Source: an uncultured Massilia sp.
Lineage (GTDB): Bacteria; Pseudomonadota; Gammaproteobacteria; Burkholderiales; Burkholderiaceae
Length of the DNA: 64,000 nt
Reading direction: 5' to 3'
Assembly (NCBI GenBank): GCA_946481275.1
Contig: CAMLMV010000031.1
Coordinates: 11,737-75,736 of the forward strand
Shown here: positions 26,764-34,526 of the stretch, piece by piece
Layout of the letters: each line of letters starts with the position of its first letter
Position numbering within the stretch: the stretch's first letter is position 1
Notes under the pieces: model-generated
The model's database searches: none
Seen by the model: the letters and a program-made list of their open reading frames with translations, nothing else
What the model was told of the DNA's origin: nothing
Translations under genes and position numbers: made by a program

Positions 26764-28026
26764 TCAGGGACGGGATGCGATGTCGACCAGGGATTGGCCG
26801 AACTGCGGGTAATTGTGGGCGGCGCTAAATTTTTCCTGCCAATCGGAGCGCGCACGCGTCCGGTACGCTGCAGCTGACGCCCTGTCGCGGAAGCGCGCCA
26901 GCGCGCCGGCGATGGTCGCGACGTCCGGATCGGCCGGGATCAGGATCCCATTGCTCTCATTGACAATTTCGCCGTTGCCGCCGACGTCCGTTGCCACCAT
27001 CGGGATACCGACCGAACTGGCCTCCATGAGACTGACAGGAATCCCTTCGCTCGAGCTGACGTTGACGAACACATCAAATTTTTGCTCCCGGTACAGCTTC
27101 ATCACGTCCTCCTGTGCGAGGTAGCCCGTGAACACGACCTCGGCGCGCCCGCCCCCCAGCTTCGACCGGGCGTATGCCCGTAGCTCCTCGAACAGCCCGC
27201 CGTCGCCGATGTGCGTCCACCGGACGCTCAACGATGGTGCGGCCTCCAGCAGGTGCGCAATCGCGTCGACGACGAGGTGGAGGCGCTTCTCCTCGACCAC
27301 GAACGAACACGATACGACCGAGAGCGCTTCCTCCTGCGGCTGCGCATTTTCGAACCCGGGGTCATCCACACCGAGGCGCGCCGTGAAGCATTTGCGCGCC
27401 GCCGCCGGATGCTCGCGCGCCACGTAGGCCCTGCCATGGTCCGAGATACTGAACACCGCGTCGATCCCCGCGAGCACGCCCTGCCGCAAGCCCGCGTAGC
27501 CACCGCTGCGCTTGTCCTCGTACAAGTCGCCGCGATGGGCTCGCGACACCACCTTGAGCGAGGGCTGGACCACGTCCCGGAAACGGATCGCTCCTGCGAT
27601 TTCCGGAAACATCCAGTAAAAGTAGACGATGTCGATTTTCTTGTTCGCGTGCTTGACCTGCTCGACCAGAAAGCGCTCGAACAGGCAAGCACGGTACAAG
27701 GCTCTCACCAACTCCTTCACGTTCTCCCAGCGGTGCGCGCCGCGCAATACTCGCCGCGCGTCATCGAGCCATGCGTAGCGCCACAACCCGCCCAGCAACG
27801 AACTGACCAGGACGATGCCTCGTTGCATGCCCCAGCGCGCATTCGCATAGTCGAGATTGACCGGCAGCGAGGTAGGACGCGGCGCGGCGTCGCGCGGGTA
27901 GAAGCTCGGCACAAGTTCCACATGCGCGAAACACTGGGCAAGGTATTCCAGTTCGGCCTTGATGAAGGCTTCGTTCCGGCCATAAGGGTAAGAGGTCGTC
28001 ACCACCAGTATGCGTTCCTGGTTCAT
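26764..28026 (-). CDS. Glycosyltransferase, GT4
   Basis: A 420-aa GT-B glycosyltransferase. N-terminal ILVVTTSYPYGRNEAFIKAE and the donor-site region VFVNVSSSEGIPVSLMEASS followed by GIPMVATDVGGNGEIV (the E-x7-E type motif of GT4) are clear. RLGVDDPGF and SCSFVVEEKRLHLVVDAI match the family core. It lies 0-1 bases from the flippase gene upstream and the polymerase gene downstream, a typical polysaccharide operon arrangement. Sugar specificity is unknown. Confidence 0.9.
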   Translation of the reverse strand: MNQERILVVTTSYPYGRNEAFIKAELEYLAQCFAHVELVPSFYPRDAAPRPTSLPVNLDYANARWGMQRGIVLVSSLLGGLWRYAWLDDARRVLRGAHRWENVKELVRALYRACLFERFLVEQVKHANKKIDIVYFYWMFPEIAGAIRFRDVVQPSLKVVSRAHRGDLYEDKRSGGYAGLRQGVLAGIDAVFSISDHGRAYVAREHPAAARKCFTARLGVDDPGFENAQPQEEALSVVSCSFVVEEKRLHLVVDAIAHLLEAAPSLSVRWTHIGDGGLFEELRAYARSKLGGGRAEVVFTGYLAQEDVMKLYREQKFDVFVNVSSSEGIPVSLMEASSVGIPMVATDVGGNGEIVNESNGILIPADPDVATIAGALARFRDRASAAAYRTRARSDWQEKFSAAHNYPQFGQSLVDIASRP

Positions 28027-29370
28027 TCACTCGTCTCCATCGACAGAGGTCGCGGCATCGGCGCGCGCGTCGTTGGCCTCTACCCGCTTCACTGCCATGA
28101 TTTTCTTGTACATGACCACGGTATAGAGGGCAGTGACCGAGAACGCGACCGTCGACGCGAGTGCCGCACCGCTCGTTCCCAGGACCGGAATGGCGAGGAC
28201 GCCGCAGACCGCATTGATCGCCAGGCACAGGATTGCGCCCTGGATGTTCACTTTTTGAAATCCCATCCCGGCAAGGGCATTGGAGATGATGCTCATATAG
28301 CTCCAGGTGACGATCCCGGGGAGCAAAATGATGAATGGCGCAACGCTGCCCCGGAAATCCTTGCCGAACGCGAGCGGGATCGCGTACCACGAGACGGCGG
28401 CCGCGACGAGCGCGCCGGCCAGCGTCACCCGCACCACCAGCCTCGCAACTTTCGTCACCATGGCTTCCAGCGCCTCGGGCGACCGGCTGTTGGCGGCCGA
28501 CTCCGGATACACGATCGATGACGCGGCTCCCGAAAACAGCCACAGCATCTCTGCCAACTGTACCGCGAGCGCGTAGAACCCGGCCGCAGTCGCGCCCAAC
28601 ATGAAGCTGACGAGATACAACGCGAGCCTGTAGTTGAGAAAGGTGATGACATTGCTGACATGGGCGCGCAGCCCGAACGACATCGCATCACGCAACCGGT
28701 ACTGGCCGGCGGTGCCGGGAGCGATTTTCCGGAGGCGCGATTCGCTCATCATCCAGAGCGACAGCTGGCCGATGAGGTGGCACGTCACCACGGCCATCAC
28801 GTCGACGCGCCCCGTCACGCCCAACAGGGCAACCGTGGCGAAAAATATGAACGGGTGGACCAGCAGTGTTCGGTTGTAGGCGCGGTAGTCGCGCTGGCCC
28901 CGGATCATCGACGAGGACCACCCTGCCAGCAGCAGTAGCGGGAACAGGAGGCTGGCATACAGGGCCAGTCCTTTGTGTATCCCAGGAAGGTAACGGGCGA
29001 TTTGTTGCTCGCTGCCTGCCAATAAGACCAGCGCGACCGCCATCCATAGCAGGACCGCCAGGATCCAGTTCGCGGCGCGCATCTGCCGCGGATTGCCGGA
29101 ACCGGAGCTCAGGTGGTACACATGGCTTGCGCCCATGCCGAGGTTGAGAAACGCGTACAGCGCCTGGGGCAGCAGCATCGCCGTGGCCAGGATCCCGTTG
29201 CCTGCCGGCCCGAGCATCCGTGCGGTGATGCACATCCCGGCAAAATACAAGGACCCGGACAATATCTGGCGGGCGACAGTGGCGCCAATGGTTGCAGACA
29301 GGTTCAGGTGCGAATCCGGAGATCGCCCCAATGAGAACGCTGCAAACAGGCCGCGCATCATTATCTTCAT
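28027..29370 (-). CDS. wzx: Wzx-like polysaccharide flippase
   Basis: A 447-aa membrane protein with about twelve to fourteen hydrophobic segments. The start (SATIGATVARQILSGSLYFAG) and internal FALAVQLAEMLWLFSGAASSIVYP-like segment are of the MOP/Wzx family. It should flip undecaprenyl-linked repeat units across the inner membrane. The stop directly abuts the next gene's start. It begins 12 bases after the Wzc stop, so the gene order Wza, Wzc, Wzx, GT, Wzy is a single transcription unit. Confidence 0.87.
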   Translation of the reverse strand: MKIMMRGLFAAFSLGRSPDSHLNLSATIGATVARQILSGSLYFAGMCITARMLGPAGNGILATAMLLPQALYAFLNLGMGASHVYHLSSGSGNPRQMRAANWILAVLLWMAVALVLLAGSEQQIARYLPGIHKGLALYASLLFPLLLLAGWSSSMIRGQRDYRAYNRTLLVHPFIFFATVALLGVTGRVDVMAVVTCHLIGQLSLWMMSESRLRKIAPGTAGQYRLRDAMSFGLRAHVSNVITFLNYRLALYLVSFMLGATAAGFYALAVQLAEMLWLFSGAASSIVYPESAANSRSPEALEAMVTKVARLVVRVTLAGALVAAAVSWYAIPLAFGKDFRGSVAPFIILLPGIVTWSYMSIISNALAGMGFQKVNIQGAILCLAINAVCGVLAIPVLGTSGAALASTVAFSVTALYTVVMYKKIMAVKRVEANDARADAATSVDGDE

Positions 29371-29382
29371 CGCTCGCCTGGT

Positions 29383-31665
29383 TCAGGCCGAGTAGCCCAG
29401 CTGGGCGGCGTCGTCGATGTATTGGGTACGACCGGCGCCAATCCGCATGGCCATGTCGTTGAACAGCACCCCTCGTGGCGAGAGGCCTGCATGGTTCAGC
29501 CGCTTGATCGACTCGGTGATCTCGGCGTCGGTGGTGACGCGCGCGCGTGCGAGGAGGAAGATGGCGCCGGCATGATTGCCGATGATGAGGGCGTCAGAGG
29601 CCAGCAGGATCGGAGGCGTGTCGATCAGTACCAGATCGTAATTGGTGCCGGCTGCTTCGAGTAACGTCGTGAAATTCACGTGCAGTAAGAAATCCGAGCG
29701 GTTCGGCGGCAACGGGCCAGTCGGGATGAAGTCGAGGTTCTCGTCGACCTCGTGGTGGACGACGTCTTCGATGCGCATCGATCCATTGATGGCCTTGGAC
29801 AATCCCTGGTCGCGGCTGATGCCGAAGTAGCGGTGCAGGTGGCCGCTGCGGAAGTCCGCATCGATCAGCAACACCCGCTTGCCGCTCGCCGCCATCACGG
29901 CCGCGAAGTTCACCAGCACGAAGGACCTGCCCAGGCCGTGGGTCGGCCCGGCAAACATGACGATGTTGTTCCTGAAGTGGGGCATCGCGAACTGCAGGGC
30001 AGCGCGGAAGCTGCGCAGGCTTTCCACGGCGGCATCGCCCGGAATGACACGGGCCAGCAGAGGCAAGGCTTCCATCCCGCCCCGCGCCTTGTGCATCAGC
30101 TTTTCCTGGTTGCTGCTGTGCGGGATCGAGGCGTAAACCACGCGGGCATGCAGCAGGCGCTCGATCTTCTGCGGATCGTCGATACCGCCCTTCATCGCAT
30201 TGCGCGTGAACGCGATCATCGTGCCGAGCAACAGACCGGTGACCACCGCGAGCGCGACGATCAGGGGACGGTTCGGCTTGAGCGGCTTTTCAGGCGGCAC
30301 CGGCTCGTCGACCATGCGCACGTTGCTCACCCGGCCCACCGAGATCAGCCGCAGCTGCTGGGCCGTGTTCGACAGTGCCGTGTACAGGTCCGTGCTGACC
30401 TTGATTTCCCGGGTCAGCCGCGCTTCTTCCTGCTCCAGTGCCGGCAAGGCTTTGATGCGCGCGTTGACGTCATCGATTTCAGCCTGGGCTTCCTTGCGCT
30501 GGCGATTGATGGCGGCGATGATCGGATGGTCTTCCGTGAAGCGTCCCAGCAGTTCCGTTTTTTTCTGGATCAGGTCGAGACTGCGGGTGCGCGTCGCTGC
30601 CGCCTGCGCCAGCATTTCCTTCGCCTCCTCCTGCAGGTCCACGGTGCCGTGGGTGTTGCGGAACTGGTTGTAGCGGTCCTCGGCCTGTTCGAGCTGGCGC
30701 TTGAGGATCGGCAGCTGCTGGTTCAGGAAGGCCAGCGACTTTTCTGCCTCCTCGGTCTTGCGTGCCAGGTTCTGGCGCATGTACTCGCGGCCGATCTCGC
30801 GCAGGACCGCATAGGTGCGCTGGGCATTCTCGCCCTGCAACTTGACCTCGATCACGCCGGACTGCTTGCCCTGCTCCGAGATCACGAGGGCGCTCTGGAT
30901 CGCCTGGATCAGGGCCACCCTCGAGATGCGACGCAGGCGGAAACGCGCGCCGGTCTTCGCCTGGATGCGATCGACCTTCAGCTCGATGGTGCCCTCCGGC
31001 GTCGGCACGCGGTAACGCTGGCCGACGTCGCCGTCGAAGACAGTGCGCTGCCCGCCGCCTGAAAAACGGAAGCGCCCGCCTCCCAGTGACGTCAGTGCGA
31101 ATTCGCGTCCCAACCAGCCCTCGGGCACCTCGAATACCGACACCTCCGCCTTTTCGCCACCCCAGACATAGCCGCCGTAGCCGAACAGCCCCGGCTCGGA
31201 CAGCGCACCACTGTTCTGGTTGGCGAACCAGAATCCGGCGACCGGGAAGTACTTCGGCTGCGTGTCGATGTACAGCTGCAGGTTGTCGACCGCACGTGAT
31301 ACCACCATGCGCGAGCGCAGCAGTTCCATCTCGGCGATGGCCGCCTTCTTGGTCTCGAACAGCGACGATGCCTCGCTCAGGATGTTCTTCGATGCGTTCG
31401 GACTTTCCTCCTCGACGTGGATCAGCAGGTCGGCCTCGAACACCGGCATCGCAAGCAGTGCGTACAGTACGGCCGCCAGTGTGATGAGGGCCGTGATGCC
31501 GCCGATCAGCCAACGGCTGTCGTAGAGTGTGTGCAGGTGGCCCTTGAGGTCGAAAGGAGGTTCGTCCGTCCCACCCGCGTTCGCGCGCGGGTCGAAGGGA
31601 ACGGTGACGATGGGCGGCGTATGAACCACCGGTGTCAGGGAATGCGACTCGCCGAGGGTGCTCAT
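29383..31665 (-). CDS. wzc: Wzc/EpsB-type polysaccharide co-polymerase with altered Walker A
   Basis: A 760-aa protein: N-terminal Wzz domain with a first membrane helix near residue 57, long coiled-coil periplasmic part (GNVR-like region, residues 300-440), second helix near residue 475, then a C-terminal BY-kinase-like domain. The Walker A position reads GPTHGLGRSFVL, so the usual GKS Lys is Arg580 (codon AGG at 29926-29928). Walker A' (VLLIDADFR) and Walker B (LVLIDTPP) are intact. The C-terminal tail carries only two Tyr (749 and 758) instead of the usual cluster. Chain-length control through the Wzz domain is likely kept; autophosphorylation may be impaired. Confidence 0.9.
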   Translation of the reverse strand: MSTLGESHSLTPVVHTPPIVTVPFDPRANAGGTDEPPFDLKGHLHTLYDSRWLIGGITALITLAAVLYALLAMPVFEADLLIHVEEESPNASKNILSEASSLFETKKAAIAEMELLRSRMVVSRAVDNLQLYIDTQPKYFPVAGFWFANQNSGALSEPGLFGYGGYVWGGEKAEVSVFEVPEGWLGREFALTSLGGGRFRFSGGGQRTVFDGDVGQRYRVPTPEGTIELKVDRIQAKTGARFRLRRISRVALIQAIQSALVISEQGKQSGVIEVKLQGENAQRTYAVLREIGREYMRQNLARKTEEAEKSLAFLNQQLPILKRQLEQAEDRYNQFRNTHGTVDLQEEAKEMLAQAAATRTRSLDLIQKKTELLGRFTEDHPIIAAINRQRKEAQAEIDDVNARIKALPALEQEEARLTREIKVSTDLYTALSNTAQQLRLISVGRVSNVRMVDEPVPPEKPLKPNRPLIVALAVVTGLLLGTMIAFTRNAMKGGIDDPQKIERLLHARVVYASIPHSSNQEKLMHKARGGMEALPLLARVIPGDAAVESLRSFRAALQFAMPHFRNNIVMFAGPTHGLGRSFVLVNFAAVMAASGKRVLLIDADFRSGHLHRYFGISRDQGLSKAINGSMRIEDVVHHEVDENLDFIPTGPLPPNRSDFLLHVNFTTLLEAAGTNYDLVLIDTPPILLASDALIIGNHAGAIFLLARARVTTDAEITESIKRLNHAGLSPRGVLFNDMAMRIGAGRTQYIDDAAQLGYSA

Positions 31666-31725
31666 GGTCGTGCTCCTGCAGGGTTCGGTGTGCGTGATGA
31701 AGCGTGCTGTTCGTGTGCGCGAGCT

Positions 31726-32829
31726 TCAGGGCCGGGTGGTGGCGCTGACGGCCGACGTCAATGCGCCCGGAATCAGGAGGCTCAGGTTCCGGTTCCAGTT
31801 GGCCAGCGGCGTTGCGGCCACATAGACGATGTCTTTCGGCTGCAATTCGAAGGCTTCGGCCAGCGCCAGCGAGCTGGCCTCACGGGCATCGAGCCGAAAC
31901 ACGCGGGTCCGGCCGGACGTCTTGCGCACCACATAGACCTGGCGCGCATCGCCGCTCAGCGGACTGATGCCGCCGCTCTCGCCGAGCGCCTCGTTCAGGG
32001 TCAGGCGGCCATCGTGCATCGTCAGCGCCTTCGGCGTGATGACCTCGCCGGAAACGAAGACCTTGCTTTCGTCGCGGGACTGCACGCGGACCACGTCGCC
32101 CGCCTTGAGCATGACCAGGCCGGGATTGATGCCCTTCTGCACGAGGTCGCGCAGGTTGACGCGGTAGCGCTGCTGGCCGCGCTCGAGGACGATCCTGCTC
32201 TGGTCGGCGGTGGGCAGCAGGCCGCCGGCGCGGTTGAGCGCCTCGACCAGCGTCATCGGGATGTCGTTGATGGCCTGCAAGCCAGGCGCCTTGACCTCGC
32301 CGTCGATGTACACGCGCTTGCTGCGGAAGGACTGGACCCGCAATGTCACGTTCGGGCCTGCCAGGTACTTGGCGAGCCTCTTCGTCAGGACCGCGCGCGC
32401 CTCCTCCTCGGTCAGGCCGTCGACGGGCACGAGGCCGATCAGGGGAAACTGGATGCGCCCGAGATGGTCGACCACGAAGCCCGGCGCCGCCGCGTTCATC
32501 CCGCTGGGGTCGGGCGTCCCAGGAGGCGCGTTGACGGCGGTCCCGGCCAGTTCAGGGTGGTCCCAGACGACGATGGACAGCACGTCGCCGCTGCCGATCA
32601 CGTAGGGAGGCGGGTTCGGCACGAGCAGCTCGTCCAGGCCCTGGTGAGCCACCTCCTGATGCTGCTGGCGCTCCGCGACGATGAGTTGTTCCGTGATCAT
32701 TTCCGTCGGCGGCGCGGATTCGTCGCCCCCCGCCTTGTCCTGCGAACGGAAGTGAATGGCGGGGGCGCACCCCATGAGGGCAGACGCCAGCAAGGCGGCC
32801 GCCATGTACTGCGTAGAGGAAGCTTTCAT
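31726..32829 (-). CDS. wza: Wza-like outer-membrane polysaccharide export protein
   Basis: This 367-aa lipoprotein starts at 32829 (MKASSTQYMAAALLASALMGC, lipid Cys about 21). The polysaccharide export domain (YVIGSGDVLSIVVWDHPEL) and SLBB repeats follow (GEVKAPGLQAINDIPMTLVE, GEVITPKALTMHDGRLTLNE). It forms the export channel in the outer membrane with the Wzc-like partner encoded 60 bases downstream. First gene of the Wza-Wzc-Wzx-GT-Wzy unit. Confidence 0.92.
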   Translation of the reverse strand: MKASSTQYMAAALLASALMGCAPAIHFRSQDKAGGDESAPPTEMITEQLIVAERQQHQEVAHQGLDELLVPNPPPYVIGSGDVLSIVVWDHPELAGTAVNAPPGTPDPSGMNAAAPGFVVDHLGRIQFPLIGLVPVDGLTEEEARAVLTKRLAKYLAGPNVTLRVQSFRSKRVYIDGEVKAPGLQAINDIPMTLVEALNRAGGLLPTADQSRIVLERGQQRYRVNLRDLVQKGINPGLVMLKAGDVVRVQSRDESKVFVSGEVITPKALTMHDGRLTLNEALGESGGISPLSGDARQVYVVRKTSGRTRVFRLDAREASSLALAEAFELQPKDIVYVAATPLANWNRNLSLLIPGALTSAVSATTRP

Positions 32830-32994
32830 GATTTGCCTGTCGGAATGTCCTGCCAACCCCTGGCGATCCGATTCAGCGTAAGCCCGCTACCCATAATGGC
32901 TTTGGCGCACGTCAAACGGCAGGCTCAGGTCAGCATTAACTTCTGCGGCAACATCTCACGTGCAAGAGTGCAATCATGTAGGGCGGAAATAAAA
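32830..32994. promoter_or_regulatory. Upstream region of the Wza operon
   Basis: This stretch of 165 bases lies between the Wza start and the terminator of the beta-helix gene. On the minus strand there is a TTTGACG near 32918 and a CATTAT near 32900, but their spacing (about 11) is not that of a sigma-70 promoter. No confident box is named. Confidence 0.35.
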
Positions 32995-33022
32995 ATACCC
33001 GCATCGAAAACGATGCGGGTAT
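32991..33022 (-). terminator. Rho-independent terminator of beta-helix gene B
   Basis: A perfect 12-bp stem, ATACCCGCATCG (32995-33006) with CGATGCGGGTAT (33011-33022), has an AAAA loop. On the minus strand it is followed by TTTTATTT. It lies about 46 bases after the stop of the beta-helix gene. Confidence 0.92.
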
Positions 33023-33068
33023 CGTCCCGCCTGTCGCGGGATCATCGGCTCAGCGTGAACCGGTACGA

Positions 33069-34199
33069 TCAGTACTCGTACGCGCCGACGTCGACCGCTG
33101 CGCCACGCGGACGTGCCACGCCTGCGAAATCGATCGTCGGTGCCTTGGTCGACGTGCCGCGGTCGATTGCCGGCGAGCTGCTGTACACGCGATAGTCGCC
33201 CGTGCCGTTTGCCAGGTAATTCCTGAACAGCGGATCCGACGAAATCGATCCGGACACGGACCCTTTCACTCTCCAGCTGGTGCCGCTGCGCGCGACCAGG
33301 TTGTTGGCATAACGGTTGTTACCACCCATCAAGCCCATTTCGATAACGCCGTAAGCAACGTTGTCATAGACAACGTTGTTGGCGACGTAGTTGTTGGCCG
33401 AGCCAGTCGTGGTGCCCGCGTCGCCCTGGCCCAACAGAATACCGATCTTGTTGTGGAACGTCGTGTTGTTGACGATCGTCGACGCCGTGGCGCCGTGCCA
33501 TTGCTGAATGCCGGCCATCGCGACGCCCGAGACAATATTGTTCGTGACGACGTTGTTTGCATTGGCGATATAGATACCTTGAATCGTGTTGCATGCGCCG
33601 ATATAGCGATAACCGATGTTACGCACGACGTTGCGGTCGATGACGACATTGCCGACAGGACCGTACGTGTCGATTGCTGCGCCGCCGCTGCCGTTGCAAC
33701 CGCCGCTGACCGTCAGGTCGTGGATGTAGTTGTTCTTGAACGTCAGGTACGCACCGGAAGCCAGGAGGCCGTGACGGCCCGAGCCGGTGATCTGGAAGCC
33801 GTCGATATCGACATAGCTGCCGCGCGAATCCCAGGTGATACCGGTACCGGACACGACAATCTTGGCGCCCCATTTGACATCCGACACGAAGCGGATACGC
33901 GCAGATGCGGTGCCGCTCTTCCTGGTGATGATGCCGGCGTTATTCAGTCCAGATGCCGACACATAATACGTTCCGGCGGCAACGTGGACCGTCGATCCAG
34001 CGCTTGCCAACGCGTCCGCACGCGTGATCGTCTTCACCGGCGCTGCCTGGGTGCCCGGGTTGGAATCGGAACCCGTGGGGGACACGTAGATGTTGGTAGC
34101 GGCCACTGCACTCCCACCAGCTGCCAGCAACGCAAGAGCGCCAAAGCACGACAACAGGTTGATACGGACGTTCGGAACAAACTTGACTGCGTTTTGCAT
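33069..34199 (-). CDS. Right-handed beta-helix secreted protein (copy B)
   Basis: 376 aa. The signal peptide (LLSCFGALALLAAGGSAVAA, cleaved near residue 34) is of the Sec type, not a lipobox as in copy A. The mature part is a beta-helix of the same make-up: IYVSPTGSDSNPGTQAAP cap, Asn-ladder rungs (LTFKNNYIHD, VVIDRNVVRN, STIVNNTTFHNKIGILLG) and C-terminal FRNYLANGTGDYRVYSS. It aligns with copy A over the whole length with few gaps. Function is unknown; secreted polysaccharide lyase/epimerase-like or glycan-binding is plausible because it caps the exopolysaccharide cluster. A strong terminator follows. Confidence 0.85.
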   Translation of the reverse strand: MQNAVKFVPNVRINLLSCFGALALLAAGGSAVAATNIYVSPTGSDSNPGTQAAPVKTITRADALASAGSTVHVAAGTYYVSASGLNNAGIITRKSGTASARIRFVSDVKWGAKIVVSGTGITWDSRGSYVDIDGFQITGSGRHGLLASGAYLTFKNNYIHDLTVSGGCNGSGGAAIDTYGPVGNVVIDRNVVRNIGYRYIGACNTIQGIYIANANNVVTNNIVSGVAMAGIQQWHGATASTIVNNTTFHNKIGILLGQGDAGTTTGSANNYVANNVVYDNVAYGVIEMGLMGGNNRYANNLVARSGTSWRVKGSVSGSISSDPLFRNYLANGTGDYRVYSSSPAIDRGTSTKAPTIDFAGVARPRGAAVDVGAYEY

Positions 34200-34526
34200 T
34201 TAACTGCCTCAACAAGTGAAAGGAGTAGCTTTGAGGCGTGGAAACTTCCTAAGTTCAATGAATTTGCGGAAAAATTTTTTGGGAGTAATGAACAATACAA
34301 AACAATTTCCCTTCATCAAAATTTCTTAGAAGGATAATCGTTTGTTGTTTGCCAACACCCAAACGGGAATGAGATGTGGCGACGCATGACCTTTCGCGTG
34401 GAAAGCCGTCATGCAGGAGGGAATCCGTTAGCCGGACCGTGAAAATAATGGACGAGCAGAATTAACATTGAAGCATGTTGCATGCTTCAGCGGCTGAATG
34501 ACGACAGGAGTCAACGGCGGACGACG
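34200..34526. other. Intergenic region with hairpin, no gene
   Basis: There is no supported gene. The part near 34200-34330 is A+T-rich and should hold the promoter of beta-helix gene B. A 9-bp inverted repeat TGAAGCATG (34469-34477) and CATGCTTCA (34481-34489) with a 3-base loop lies about 40 bases after the TonB-like stop. It lacks a T-run, so it is a weak terminator candidate. Confidence 0.5.

Noticed and set aside
24996..26828. 610-codon open frame spanning the acyltransferase and Wzy genes
   Set aside because: It is out of frame with both; composition is Arg/Gln/His-rich and no domain is present.
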